A stretch of DNA of 64,000 bases from the NCBI RefSeq assembly GCF_000805335.1, contig NZ_KN708638.1, forward strand, positions 6,704,589-6,768,588, given 5' to 3'. The stretch comes from Streptomyces sp. CT34. GTDB lineage: Bacteria > Actinomycetota > Actinomycetes > Streptomycetales > Streptomycetaceae. Position 1 is the first letter of the stretch. Each line of letters starts with the position of its first letter. Position numbers and translations under genes: made by a program. Below the pieces are notes generated by a model. The model searched no databases and was not told the DNA's origin. It saw nothing but the letters and a program-made list of their open reading frames with translations. Positions 1-9,198 of the stretch are shown here, piece by piece.

Positions 1-334
1 TCGCGGTGGCGGTCTCCGCGGGGGCCGGTTGCGTGCCGAGTTTTTCGGCGACGTATTCCTGCAGGTCATCGCGTAGCTCGTCGGGATTCCAACGGGCGCA
101 GCTCAAGGGGTGCTGCAGCCCCGTCGGCGTGCGGTGACCGGCGTACTCGGCCAGTTGCCAGCCGTTCTTGCGCCCCACCGGCCCCAGCAGGCCGTGTACG
201 TAGGCGTGCATCCGCCGCCGCAGGTCGGACCGAGAGAACTGGCGGCCGACCTGCATGAATAGCTCCTCCAGTTCCGCCGACCAGACGTCGGGGTGCACAT
301 CGTCTTGCGTGATCAGCGCAACGGCCCGCCGCAC
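1..334 (-). CDS. IS701-family transposase, N-terminal part (runs off window)
   Basis: The reading frame starts at a GTG (332-334, just after an in-frame TGA) and continues past the left edge. The visible residues include AELEELF, RSDLRRRMHAYVHGLLGPV, RKNGWQLAEYAG and CARWNPDELRDDLQEYV. These match the N-terminal block of IS701/DDE-superfamily transposases, in which this helical region precedes the catalytic DDE domain. Only about 110 residues are present, so intactness cannot be judged. No terminal inverted repeat could be confirmed in the roughly 470 bases to its right. The other frames over this stretch are shadows. Confidence 0.75.
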   Translation of the reverse strand, partial: MRRAVALITQDDVHPDVWSAELEELFMQVGRQFSRSDLRRRMHAYVHGLLGPVGRKNGWQLAEYAGHRTPTGLQHPLSCARWNPDELRDDLQEYVAEKLGTQPAPAETATA

Positions 335-804
335 CCGAGGTCACGAACTACCCGAACCTGACGGGACGTCACCCAAGTGCACTCAGAAACACGGCTCTGG
401 CCAGCAGTGGCAGCGAACTGCAACTGGGGTGTTAGAGGCAATGCCTGCAGGGGGAGAAAGTTGCAGACTTCGGCGCTCAAGTTGGTGTGCGCGCCCCTTA
501 CTTCAGGGATGAGCGCCCCTTCGCCGCGTCGTAAATCAAAGAACGACAAGGGGTTTTGGCCCGGAATTCTAGGCTTGGGTTTATACCCCTGGGGTCAGTG
601 TGATTGAGAGTTGATTAATGATGTTCTGGTGCTGTTTCGATCAGGTGATCGGCGTCAGGGTCCGAGGTGGGAACGGAAGCAGGTGGCGGGCAATTGAAGA
701 AATGTTCGAAGCGCATATCGGGTTGCGGTCTATATTCAGCCATGCATACTTAGGGCGGGCCTCATGCGCTTCTCAGCGTCTGCGAGGAGTTACAAGGGGA
801 GGCG
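335..804. other. Intergenic region between IS701 transposase and mauE-like gene
   Basis: No convincing coding sequence is seen. The stretch presumably holds the outer end of the IS701 element and the promoter of the following plus-strand genes. The run around 570-625 is comparatively AT-rich for this genome. No promoter was assigned with confidence. Confidence 0.4.
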
Positions 805-1371
805 ATGGAGAGTAATGGGCTGGTCTGGCTGACTCATATAGTGCAGCTCGATGTGGGCGCGGTGTTTCTTGTTTCGGGAGTGTCAAAAGTGACGTCTCCA
901 AGGGCATTCGCGCACACGGTGAGGGAATATCGAATCGCGCCACGCTCGATCACGGACGTGGCGGCGGTCTCACTGATCGCCGCGGAACTCCTGATCGGAA
1001 TGGCTGTGTCGACGGGTTGGATGCTGATGCTCGGACTTGGCGGCGCCGGGCTATGTCTGCTCGCCTTTGCCGTGGGCGTGACGGTCAATCTGCGCCGGGG
1101 ACGGATCATCTCCTGCGGTTGCTTTGGCGCCCGGGGTGAGCGCATCGGATGGCGCATTCTCGCCAGGATCGGGCTGCTGGCGGTGGGGGTCGTCTTCGTG
1201 GCCGCGTCCAGTCTCTTGGCGGGGGTTCCACCACTACGGGTCGGGGAAATCCGGTCCGCCGAGTTGGTGGCGACGTTAGGACTGGCATGGGGCGTCGCGA
1301 TGGTGGCCGGGTGGCTGCTGTATTTCCCTCAGCTCATTGCCGTGCTGCGCGGAGCGAAGCCGACGCATTGA
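805..1371 (+). CDS. MauE/DoxX-like integral membrane protein
   Basis: This 188-aa protein has about four hydrophobic segments and the CGCFG motif (near residue 100) typical of MauE-family proteins. MauE is the membrane component that works with MauD in disulfide handling during maturation of the cysteine-rich methylamine dehydrogenase small subunit. The ATG at 805 has a good ribosome-binding site (AGGGGAGG). It lies about 100 bases upstream of a thioredoxin-fold gene in the same direction, which matches the usual MauE/MauD pairing. No methylamine dehydrogenase gene is visible, so the substrate is probably something else; the cysteine-containing protein two genes downstream is the obvious local candidate. 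Family assignment is good; the role is inferred. Confidence 0.72.
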   Translation: MESNGLVWLTHIVQLDVGAVFLVSGVSKVTSPRAFAHTVREYRIAPRSITDVAAVSLIAAELLIGMAVSTGWMLMLGLGGAGLCLLAFAVGVTVNLRRGRIISCGCFGARGERIGWRILARIGLLAVGVVFVAASSLLAGVPPLRVGEIRSAELVATLGLAWGVAMVAGWLLYFPQLIAVLRGAKPTH

Positions 1372-1472
1372 GCGCGGTGTTTTCGGTCATCGTCATGCGA
1401 TGTTCCTGGCCATCTGCCACATAGGCCATAGGTCATAGTGAATTCGGCATGAATCGAATCCGGAGGTGATCT

Positions 1473-2087
1473 GTGATGTCCACGGGGTTGCTGCTGTCAT
1501 ATCTGGCGCTGTGGCTGTTGGTCGTCTTCCAGGGGCTGGTGCTGCTGGGACTCACTCGCGCCGTCCACAAAACCCCGCAGACGGGCGCCGCGTCCGTCCC
1601 ACCCAACGGATTCCCTTCTCCTGCCCCCGGGATGCGGACCGGACGGCCAATGCCGGATTTCTCTGCCGTGGATCTGTCCGGGCAGACGGTTGACGGCGGC
1701 GCTTTCACCGGACAGCGCCGGGTCATGTTGTTCACCAAGCCCGGATGTCTGCCCTGTTCGTCCGCGCTCGACCGACTGGATGCCCTGGCCGCCGAGGCCG
1801 GCGGCGAAGTGATCGTGGTCTGCGCGGCCGAGCACGAACCGTGCCGGCGCCTCGCCGAGCAACGCGGGCTGCGAACGCGGGTGCTCCTTGACCCCGACAC
1901 CGCGCTGACGACGTTGTTCGGTGTGACCGCCACCCCGACCGCGGTATTCATCGCCGCCGACGACATCGTCGGAGGTTACCGGCACCTCGGCAGAGCTGAG
2001 GAGCTGACCCAGATCCAGTCGCTGTTGCAGCAGATGGTCCGGTTGGCGCCACCCCCTGGGCCGCCCTCGACCACAACCAAAGCGTGA
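1473..2087 (+). CDS. MauD/TlpA-like membrane-anchored thioredoxin-fold protein
   Basis: The 204-aa product has an N-terminal hydrophobic anchor (about residues 5-28), a Pro-rich linker and a redoxin domain with the redox motif GCLPC (C92 and C95) and a cis-Pro-type segment TATPTAVF. This is the architecture of MauD/TlpA proteins, extracytoplasmic thiol-disulfide oxidoreductases. The start can be the GTG at 1473 or the ATG at 1476; the SD sequence GGAGG (1462-1466) serves either. With the preceding MauE-like gene it forms a two-component thiol-redox module. Direction of electron flow (oxidase, reductase or isomerase) cannot be read from the sequence. Confidence 0.78.
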   Translation: MMSTGLLLSYLALWLLVVFQGLVLLGLTRAVHKTPQTGAASVPPNGFPSPAPGMRTGRPMPDFSAVDLSGQTVDGGAFTGQRRVMLFTKPGCLPCSSALDRLDALAAEAGGEVIVVCAAEHEPCRRLAEQRGLRTRVLLDPDTALTTLFGVTATPTAVFIAADDIVGGYRHLGRAEELTQIQSLLQQMVRLAPPPGPPSTTTKA

Positions 2088-2214
2088 TGAACTCCAGCGG
2101 TCATCGTGACGAATCGACCGCCGGGAGCGGGGACCCGAACAACTGAGGAAAGGAGAGGCAGGCCAAGAACGACGTATCGAGCAAGCACCCACACCTCAAG
2201 AAGAGGACAGAAAA

Positions 2215-2706
2215 ATGGAGAAGTTGACTGCAGGCATCGAACTGGCAGGGACGACCCTGCACCTGTTCTGCGGGCCAGCCACCGCCAACACCAACTACAA
2301 AGGCGGCGGGGTAACCGCAGTACCCGGGATCGTTCCCTTCGACGACGCGGCAAGCTATGTCGCCTGCGTCATCGACACAGGTATCACCGTCACCCGGACC
2401 TCGGACAGCGGAAACCTCACCACCAGCTGCGACTCGGTCACCGCCATCAACGCCACAGGCACCGTCGAATACGTGGGCACAAACAACACGTCCACCTACA
2501 AACTCGACACCATCACCGCGGTCAGTCTCTTCGGACAGCGAGGAGGGCTCGCATGTGGCACCGTCACAGGCGGCATGTTCGCGGGCGCGAACGTCTGTGA
2601 GCTCTTCATCCGCGCAAGCGACCAGATAGCGAACTGCATCACTCCTGGAGGATCCGTGACGCGGTCCTCTGGCGCGAACTACCTCCTCATCTACAGCACA
2701 GCGTAG
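2215..2706 (+). CDS. Hypothetical six-cysteine protein, candidate client of the MauE/MauD module
   Basis: This 163-aa protein is rich in Thr, Ser, Gly and Ala and has six cysteines (C19, C51, C72, C114, C128, C141) spaced along its length, plus TGTVEYVGTNN and GGMFAGANVCE segments. I do not recognise the family. No classical signal peptide or TM segment is seen. The predicted beta-rich composition and an even cysteine number would suit a disulfide-bonded fold. It is the third gene after mauE- and mauD-like genes, and a strong terminator follows, so the three probably form one transcript. Codon use looks coding throughout. The link with the redox pair rests on position only. Confidence 0.6.
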   Translation: MEKLTAGIELAGTTLHLFCGPATANTNYKGGGVTAVPGIVPFDDAASYVACVIDTGITVTRTSDSGNLTTSCDSVTAINATGTVEYVGTNNTSTYKLDTITAVSLFGQRGGLACGTVTGGMFAGANVCELFIRASDQIANCITPGGSVTRSSGANYLLIYSTA

Positions 2707-2722
2707 GTAGGCGCCACCATTC

Positions 2723-2762
2723 ATTGTCGGCGTGGTGGGCGGCCGATCACCACGCCGACAAT
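2723..2762 (+). terminator. Strong intrinsic-type hairpin terminator
   Basis: A perfect 15-bp inverted repeat (2723-2737 with 2748-2762) with a 10-base loop starts 17 bases after the stop codon of the six-cysteine protein gene. There is no long U-tract, as is common for actinobacterial hairpin terminators. Confidence 0.8.
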
Positions 2763-3020
2763 CGACGAACAACTGGGCATTGGGTTCCGCATCTCCGGAA
2801 GTGGCGGACCATCGGCCAGGCCCGCAGGCCGTATGCCCCCGTGCCCGCCTCGGCCCCGCTCACGCCCGCTCAGGTGCCGGAAACACCTGTCGGCGTGGGC
2901 TGAACCTTGGTTCTGGATCACTTTCAGTGCCGGAGCCATCGTTTCGGCCGTCGTCGAGAACACCCTCCCGATGTGACGAACCCACGTCCGACACCGATGC
3001 TCTGTGATCACGAGAGACCT
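2763..3020. other. Intergenic region upstream of IS5 remnant
   Basis: No gene is supported here. Only shadow frames are present. Confidence 0.4.
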
Positions 3021-3475
3021 GTGCCCGCGCTGCCATCATGGCCGTCCGAACCGCTGTGCAACCAATTCGCCGTTCTGCTGCCGCAGCGGCCCGAGTTCGC
3101 TCCGGTCCACACGTTGAGATGCCACAGACGCCGCATCAGTGACCGGATCGTCGTCGACGACTGTTGCGAGTCCTTCGCTTCGGTTGCTTCTACCAGGCCA
3201 TCGCGGACTCCGTTTGCTCGGCCGTCACCATCAGCAAACGCAGGGACGAGTGGATACGCCTGGGGCTGTTCGCCCGGCTAAAGCAGATCGCGCTCGACGC
3301 CTAGGACCGCGTCGTCGGTCTCGTACTGGACCGGATCGCCGTGGACGGCGCCATCACCAAGGCCCCCGGCGGCGGTGAAGCGGCCGGACGTTCACCGGTC
3401 GATCGGGGCAAGCCGGGGCATGAAGCGGTCGGGCATGACCGAGGGCTACGGTATCCGGCTCGGCCGCGTCGCGGT
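3021..3475 (+). pseudogene. IS5-family transposase remnant
   Basis: Starting from a GTG at 3021, pieces of an IS5-type (DDE) transposase can be read in successive frames. They include PALPSWPSEPLCNQFAVLLP and CHRRRISDRIV, then in another frame LLRVLRFGCFYQAIADSV, KRRDEWIRLGLFARLKQIAL, and IAVDGAITKAPGGGEAAGRS, and finally GMTEGYGIRLGR in a third frame. At least two frameshifts and an in-frame TAG (at about 3302) break the gene, and the C-terminal half of the catalytic domain is missing. It is a dead fragment and supports the area being an insertion hot spot. Confidence 0.85.
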
Positions 3476-3578
3476 GGTGCACGCACAGGGCGGCGGGGCC
3501 GGGTCGCCGCCCGGCCCCGCGACGTCCAGCCGTCATACGGCGGTCAGCCGGCGCGCGGCACGGCCCGCCGAGCTCTCC

Positions 3579-4400
3579 TCAACAGGCGTATCCCATACGG
3601 CGCGAAAGCTCCTCACCAGCGGCGACGGTGCGCTTGACCACTTCGGGCAGCCGCTCGGCGTCGAGCCGGTACGCGGGCCCTGAGACACTGATCGCGCCGA
3701 TGACCGAGCCGTCGTGCGCCCGCACCGGCGCCGCGACCGCGCGCAGCCCCAGTTCCAGCTCCTCGACCGCCACCGCGAAGCCCCGCTCCACCACCTCGGC
3801 CAGCTGATCGCGCAGTTCGCCCGGCGAGGTGACGGTCCGTTCGGTCAGACGCGGCAACTTCCGTGACAGCACGGCCTCTTGGACCGGCCGGGGCTGGTAC
3901 GCGAGCAGCACCTTGCCGCTGGACGTGGCGTGCAGCGGGGTCCGGCGGCCGAGCCAGTTCTGCGCGGTGACCGACGCCGGTCCGCGCGTCTGCATGATGT
4001 TGACCGCCGCGTCGCTCTCCAGCACCGCGATGTTGACCGTCTCGCCCAGCTCGTCGGCGAGCGTCCGGCAGATCGCCGCACCCTCCTGCGAGATGTCCAG
4101 CCGTACGGCTGCGGCGCCGGCCAGCCGCAACACCCCTGCGCCGAGGTAGTACTTGCCGCGCTCCTGCTCCTGGGCGACCAGCCCGCGGTTCTCCAGCACA
4201 CCCAGCAGCCGGAACGCGGTCGACTTGTGCACACCCAGCTCGTCGGCGATCTCGGTCACCCCGGCCTCGCCCAGCCTGGCCAGGATCTCCAGTACGGTGA
4301 CCGCCCGGTCAACGGACTGCACCGCACTGACGGCACCTCTCGGAGGTCTCCCCGTCGGCTGCTTTCTCTCCCGCGCCTCCGTCTTTGCCGATTCCGTCAT
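3579..4400 (-). CDS. IclR-family transcriptional regulator
   Basis: The 273-aa protein has the IclR layout. A winged HTH (about residues 25-90, with SAVQSVDRAVTVLEILA and LGVHKSTAFRLLGVLENRG) is followed by the IclR effector-binding domain (TPLHATSSGKVLLAY, GAISVSGPAYRL). IclR proteins are mostly repressors or activators of catabolic operons, responding to a small metabolite. The start MTESAK gives a basic N-terminal extension. Its neighbours are an IS5 remnant and the recombinase module, so its target genes are not evident. The family call is firm and the ligand is unknown. Confidence 0.93.
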   Translation of the reverse strand: MTESAKTEARERKQPTGRPPRGAVSAVQSVDRAVTVLEILARLGEAGVTEIADELGVHKSTAFRLLGVLENRGLVAQEQERGKYYLGAGVLRLAGAAAVRLDISQEGAAICRTLADELGETVNIAVLESDAAVNIMQTRGPASVTAQNWLGRRTPLHATSSGKVLLAYQPRPVQEAVLSRKLPRLTERTVTSPGELRDQLAEVVERGFAVAVEELELGLRAVAAPVRAHDGSVIGAISVSGPAYRLDAERLPEVVKRTVAAGEELSRRMGYAC

Positions 4401-4787
4401 AGGTCGTTCTCACCACCCAGCTCGCTGCCACCGTCCAGCGACCCGATCAACGCCGACATTTCCGGGGACCGCTTGACGCGCTGGCCCCCGTCTGGATACT
4501 GCTGCGCATAACGCTCTGTCGTGTGGATTGCGAAACTCAATCATACGGAACGGTTACCGCTTTACCTTTCACTCCGCCAAGATCATTACTTGGAGCGTGC
4601 CCGGAAGATCGTGTAAGAACGGGCGCGGAATGGTGGTGTGAGAGGGCCGATGCTGGTGCAGGCACGGACCAGGCCCACACCCTCGTACGGCTCCGCGCCA
4701 TCCAGGCCGCCCTGGTCTTCTGCGGCCTGTCGCACTGGCTGAAGGAGACCCCTCGGCTTCGGCTACACCACGCCCTCTCGACACCGC
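4401..4787. other. Non-coding or remnant stretch between IclR gene and recombinase module
   Basis: No convincing gene. It should contain the IclR promoter and the left boundary of the recombinase-type mobile element. I looked on the minus strand for the missing half of the truncated 2H-phosphoesterase gene from the other side of the element and did not find it. Confidence 0.4.
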
Positions 4788-5291
4788 TCAGCTACACGAG
4801 CCGTACGGTGCCCGGCTGCTGGTACTGGTTGGCAGTGGCCGTACGGGGCCGGTGCTTGCGAGTTGCCGACGCAGGCGCTCGATCTCGTCGTGCTGGGCAA
4901 CCAACCGGGATATAGCCAAGGTCTTGAACTCAGACAGCTCCGCCAGTTGCTCGTCGCGGGCAGTGATCCTCTCCTTCATCTCGGCGATCTCTCGTTTGAG
5001 CCGTTCGATCTGGGCGGCCCGAGGATCGACGATCTCTCCGGCGGCGTGGAGTTCGCGTAGCCGTCGCTCGAATTCCTCGGCGAGGTGCTGGTAGGGCCCG
5101 GGTCTGGGGGTGCCGTCGCGGTTCTTCTTCGGGTAGAAGCCGGTGCGGGTGATCCCGGCCATGGTGGCGAGCGTCTTGAGGTCGGCTTTGCCGCCGGGCG
5201 GGAGGCGGCCGGCCAGGATCCGTTCCATGGCGGCCCGGATCGCGGCCTCGTTGCGGGCCTTGTCCGTTTCGGTGAGCCGGGCCACGGTCAC
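4788..5291 (-). CDS. DUF6262 / TnpC-like helper protein of recombinase module
   Basis: The 167-aa protein starts at a GTG that overlaps the stop of the upstream recombinase gene by 4 bases (GTGA). Its N-terminal half has ITRTGFYPKK and PYQHLAEEFERR, which resembles small DUF6262/TnpC-type helpers. The second half is a charged coiled-coil-like helix (AQIERLKREIAEMKERI). In Tn554-like elements TnpC influences orientation and efficiency of transposition together with recombinases TnpA and TnpB. It is the last gene of a translationally coupled four-gene unit. Confidence 0.75.
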   Translation of the reverse strand: MTVARLTETDKARNEAAIRAAMERILAGRLPPGGKADLKTLATMAGITRTGFYPKKNRDGTPRPGPYQHLAEEFERRLRELHAAGEIVDPRAAQIERLKREIAEMKERITARDEQLAELSEFKTLAISRLVAQHDEIERLRRQLASTGPVRPLPTSTSSRAPYGSCS

Positions 5292-7459
5292 TCCTCCCCG
5301 GCCGGTGCGGCGGCGCTGGCGGCGTCGATTTCGGCGACGACCCGCAGGGCGCGGTCGCGTTCAGGAATCAGCCGCTGCTTCTCACCCCTGGCGATGCGTG
5401 GGCTGGCGATGAAGACGTCGATGGTCTGGGCCTGCCCGGCCCAGACAGGGCGGTGGCAGGGCTGGTGGGTCGCTTGCGGGCAGCGGGCCGAGTCGCACAT
5501 GCCCACCAGCGGCTTCTTCACATCCGGGGTGCCGGCCATCCGCAGGCACAGTGCCTTGGCCGGGTCGCGGAACCAGCAGAAGTTCGCGGGTCCGACGTGG
5601 AGGGTCTTGGCCAGCTTGCGCAGGAGGTTCTCCAGGTGGCGGTCATCGTGGAGGATCTTCGGGTCGGTGCGGGCGGCGTCCTTGAGTGCCGTGTCGATGT
5701 GGGTGAAGGCGTCGATGAGGCTGCGGGCGCCGGGGCCTGCCGGCATGATTCCGGCCTGGGCGTCGCGGAATGCCTGGACAGTCAGCTTCAGGTGTTCTGC
5801 TTCCTCCGCGGCCTCGATCTCCGCGTGGAAGAGGCGCTGCGAGCCGCCGGGGCGCGAGGCGTAGCCCTCGGTGGTGGCCACGCTGATGTGTTTCAGCCCC
5901 ACTTTGGCCGCCAGCAGACCGCCGGGCCGGTGCGCGATCGACAGGGCCAGCGTACGGCGCAGCATACGGGAACCACACGGCCCGCTGGGGATCACCGGCA
6001 TCCCCCAGCGGGCGCGCAGCCCGGTGCGCTCCAACCAGGCCCGCAAGTTCCCCACCCGCACGGTGAAGTCGACGTTGCCGAACAGCGCGCATCCTCGAGG
6101 CCGGCTCACGAGTCGTTCTGCGAGCGCGATGGCGCCGTCGACTTCTTCGATGACCACCCACTCGTCCGGGACTCCGCCGAACCGCTTGTTCTTGATAACC
6201 TTGCCCGATAGCCGGAAACGGCGGCCTCCGCCGGTCACGGTCCGCGCGGGATTGCGGCAGCCCACCTCCAGCTCAAGCAACTCCGAGGAACGCATCCCCG
6301 AAAGCGCCGAGGTCACCACGGCGCAGGCGGTAAGAACGTGGCCCACCGCAGTGCGCAGGTCGTCACCGGCCAGCGGTGCGGTCCACGGGATCAGCTCGTT
6401 GTCGCCGTAGCGCGGAATGCTCGGTGCGTTGCGCGCCCACGGGCCGGCGAAGCCCACGGCCTCGGCCACGTCCAACAGGACGGGCCGCAGATGCGGCTTC
6501 GCCGAATCGGCGATCTTCCGGAAGCCTGCCAGACTCACCAAGTGTCCCCAGGCCAGGGGCCGCAGCGGATCGCCACTGCGGTCGGAGTGCCGGGCGAACT
6601 GGTTGGCGGCGACCTTCGGCAACGGCTCCGCCCGTTCGCGGAACTGCTCGCACAACACTCTCAGCGCGGGAACGTCAGCGATGCGCGCCACCGACATCCT
6701 CGCCCGGACTTCCTCGTGTGCGAGCCGTGCCTCCACCACATCGGCGAGGCGCGGGCCCACCACATTGACCAGGTACAGGCAGGTCGCCAGGAGCGGCTGC
6801 AGAAGCTCGTCGGGCACGGGCTGCACGGAGTTCTCGCCGCGGTTCTTCACGCCGGTCACCACCGAAGAGGGACGCCCGTCCCACGGGACGAACCCCTCCT
6901 GGTAGGCGTCGGTGGACAGCAGCTCGGCATAGAGGGTAATCACCTGCATCGCCTGAACGACGATGGTCACGGATTCGGGGTCCAGACGCCATCGCGACAG
7001 CCCCAGGGAGGGGGAGGACCAGGACTGCTCCTCCAGATGCCGTGCGCACATCTCCTGCGTCACCTCGTCCAGGCGGCGGATCCCGCAGCGGGTGAGGTAG
7101 TTGAACCACAAGGTCAAGTAGAGGAGATAGCGATAGCAGGTGCGCGGGCTGCGCATGGTTCGCGGCGCGTGCGGGCACTGAACGACCGCATCGTGCTGGG
7201 GTGCCAGGAGTGCGAGGAGGATCTCCTTGGCCGTCACGCGCCAGGCGGGGTTGAGGATCTGGGTGAAGTCCCAGTCCAGTTCGTACGGTTGGATCTGTCG
7301 GTGGGCGTCGGCCAGCTGCATGCGCCAACGGTCCTGGTCGAAGATGACGCGCGGGGCACCGGGCACCAGGCGCAAGCCGGCGACATGGCACACGTCGGCG
7401 CCGGCGAAGGCGGAGCGGGCCCGGCGCGGACCGGGAACAGTTATCGGTCGGGGCATCAT
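5288..7459 (-). CDS. Tyrosine recombinase/integrase (third gene of the module, large)
   Basis: The true start is taken as the ATG at 7459, which overlaps the previous gene's TGA (ATGA). Longer versions of this frame run inside the previous coding region and are rejected. The 723-aa protein has a C-terminal tyrosine-recombinase domain: SALSGMRSSELLELEVG supplies the first Arg (about residue 390), RMLRRTLALSIAH the second box (about 498), LKH the following His, and GYASR (about 530) the likely nucleophile Tyr. A C-terminal Cys/His cluster (CDSARCPQATHQPC) suggests a metal-binding tail. Strand exchange in the element is the inferred role. Confidence 0.82.
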   Translation of the reverse strand: MMPRPITVPGPRRARSAFAGADVCHVAGLRLVPGAPRVIFDQDRWRMQLADAHRQIQPYELDWDFTQILNPAWRVTAKEILLALLAPQHDAVVQCPHAPRTMRSPRTCYRYLLYLTLWFNYLTRCGIRRLDEVTQEMCARHLEEQSWSSPSLGLSRWRLDPESVTIVVQAMQVITLYAELLSTDAYQEGFVPWDGRPSSVVTGVKNRGENSVQPVPDELLQPLLATCLYLVNVVGPRLADVVEARLAHEEVRARMSVARIADVPALRVLCEQFRERAEPLPKVAANQFARHSDRSGDPLRPLAWGHLVSLAGFRKIADSAKPHLRPVLLDVAEAVGFAGPWARNAPSIPRYGDNELIPWTAPLAGDDLRTAVGHVLTACAVVTSALSGMRSSELLELEVGCRNPARTVTGGGRRFRLSGKVIKNKRFGGVPDEWVVIEEVDGAIALAERLVSRPRGCALFGNVDFTVRVGNLRAWLERTGLRARWGMPVIPSGPCGSRMLRRTLALSIAHRPGGLLAAKVGLKHISVATTEGYASRPGGSQRLFHAEIEAAEEAEHLKLTVQAFRDAQAGIMPAGPGARSLIDAFTHIDTALKDAARTDPKILHDDRHLENLLRKLAKTLHVGPANFCWFRDPAKALCLRMAGTPDVKKPLVGMCDSARCPQATHQPCHRPVWAGQAQTIDVFIASPRIARGEKQRLIPERDRALRVVAEIDAASAAAPAGEE

Positions 7460-9198
7460 GCGCTGATCTCCTCGGGGCGCAGGGGCAGCTCGGTGTCGTC
7501 GTCGGCCACCTCCAGGCGGGCTCGATCGACCGCGGTCTTGGACAACTGGGTGAGCTTGGGCAGGATCTCGTTGTCCAGACGGTCGGCGTACGGGCCGAAG
7601 CTTCGAAGGAACTGGTCGACGGGCATCTGCCGAAACTGCCGGGCGAAGAACGCCTTGAGCCGCAGCAGGTTCGCTCCGTGGCGGGGCAGGAACAGCGCGA
7701 GCGGGCACAGCAGGCACACCCAGGGCCGGGCCGGGCACGGCTTGCCCTTCGGGCCGTGCAGCCCGGCCAGTTGGTCAGCACAGGCAGCGGTGAACACGTC
7801 GTGTTCGCCGCCCAGCAGTTCGGCCAGTGCAGCCGCGTCCAGTTCCAGGCGCCGGACCGCTTCGGGGAAGGCGTTGGCCGCCTCGGCGGCCGTCTGGCTG
7901 GACAGCACGACCGGGGGCAGGGCCTTGCGCAGCACGTCCGCCTGCCCGTCCTCGATGATCGACTCCACGGCAGCCAACTGCGCGGGCGTTGTCGGCGTCA
8001 CATAGTGGTCGCCCTCCGTCCGGGAGGTGTGATTGGGGTCGATCGTCGTCCGGCCAGTCCAGCCCCGTCGCGCCAGCCGCTCCTCGTAGGTGGTGCGGAT
8101 CCGGCTGCGGTTGATCTCCAGCCGCTCGCACCGGTCATCGACCAAGTTCATGTCCCGGATGAAGGCACGCTGCGGCTGGTTATTCTTCTGCAACCCCAAC
8201 ACCCCGTTGACACCGTGCGGTTCGCAGGCAATCCACAGAGCCTGGCGCAACCCCTCGGGCGCGAACCGCCGCAGAGGTTCGGCGTGGGCCAGCCACCACT
8301 GAAGCAGCCGAGCCGCCTCGCGCGGCGGCGTGGCGCCCTCCGGTCCGCTGCGGCCCTTGTAGTAGCTCAGCAGGATCGTCGAGTCGCCGGCCCACTCGAC
8401 ATCGCCCAGCTCCAGATCAGCAATTCCATCCGGGACGATCCCGCTGTACATGCCGAACAGCAACCGATACGCCGTCTGCACCCGCGGAGTGGGGAACAGC
8501 GCCTCACGCACCCTGCGCAACGCCGCGTACGTCCCGTCGGGACCCTCGGCGCGTCTGCGCACGTAGCCCTTGATGTACTCCCGGTACGCCAACCCGGACA
8601 TCGGGCCATCGCGCAGCAGGAGGTAAGCGATGTCGTCCTCGCTGTGCCGCCGGCTCTCGCGCGGGTCCTGTCCCGCCTCGGCCGCCTTGAGCATCTGGCT
8701 CTGCCGAGCCCGGCTGTCCTCGATGACCCTCCGGCAGGCGGAGTGCATCCGTTCCCACTCGCCGTCGCTGTACGCCTCGTACGACCCAACCGGCGGGTGC
8801 GGCAGGACCGCGTGCCCCTCCAACAGCGCCCTCACCTCTGGTCGCAGACAGTCATTCTCCTCATCCATGGCCTTCAGTACGATCCGGGTGCCGCACTCGC
8901 ACTCGTGCGTCCCCGCCATCCAGTACCGCAGCAACAGCGCCTTCGTGAGGCCCGCCGCGGATCCGACGAAGCCCATCTTCGCCAGCTTCTTGACCATCTG
9001 CCGTACCGAAGCGGCATACCGCCGTGCGGTGTTCTCCGCTCCGATGCCGCCGTGCGGATGGGCGCATCCGGCCAGGCCCACCGCGAGGTCACGGGCGAGT
9101 TGCGGGTTCGGCAGCCCAGCCAAGTCGGCTGTCCACGTGCTGCCGTTGCGCAGCACGAACCGGACCGCCAGGGGCTCCTCGATCACGATCGCGGGCAT
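7456..9198 (-). CDS. Tyrosine recombinase-like protein (second gene of the module)
   Basis: The start ATG (9196-9198) overlaps the stop of the upstream recombinase (TGATG), giving a 580-aa product. The fold and size match the second integrase of Streptomyces Tn554/RIT-like trios: LLFGMYSGIVPDGIADLELG at the position of the first Arg box, SYYKGRSG, RSRIRTTYEERLARRGW, and NHTSRTEGDHYVT near the expected His/Tyr region. The canonical HxxR and GHxxY boxes are not cleanly conserved, so it may be a partner rather than an autonomous enzyme. A Cys-rich segment (PCPARPWVCLLCPLALF) follows. Confidence 0.72.
   Translation of the reverse strand: MPAIVIEEPLAVRFVLRNGSTWTADLAGLPNPQLARDLAVGLAGCAHPHGGIGAENTARRYAASVRQMVKKLAKMGFVGSAAGLTKALLLRYWMAGTHECECGTRIVLKAMDEENDCLRPEVRALLEGHAVLPHPPVGSYEAYSDGEWERMHSACRRVIEDSRARQSQMLKAAEAGQDPRESRRHSEDDIAYLLLRDGPMSGLAYREYIKGYVRRRAEGPDGTYAALRRVREALFPTPRVQTAYRLLFGMYSGIVPDGIADLELGDVEWAGDSTILLSYYKGRSGPEGATPPREAARLLQWWLAHAEPLRRFAPEGLRQALWIACEPHGVNGVLGLQKNNQPQRAFIRDMNLVDDRCERLEINRSRIRTTYEERLARRGWTGRTTIDPNHTSRTEGDHYVTPTTPAQLAAVESIIEDGQADVLRKALPPVVLSSQTAAEAANAFPEAVRRLELDAAALAELLGGEHDVFTAACADQLAGLHGPKGKPCPARPWVCLLCPLALFLPRHGANLLRLKAFFARQFRQMPVDQFLRSFGPYADRLDNEILPKLTQLSKTAVDRARLEVADDDTELPLRPEEISA

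Noticed and set aside
5288..7738. Longer version of the third recombinase frame
   Set aside because: The extension lies inside the coding region of the second recombinase and has Arg/Pro-rich shadow composition. The ATGA overlap at 7456-7459 is the natural start.
6338..8005. Long plus-strand open frame over the recombinase genes
   Set aside because: It is a high-GC shadow of the minus-strand genes with no recognisable domain and no SD.
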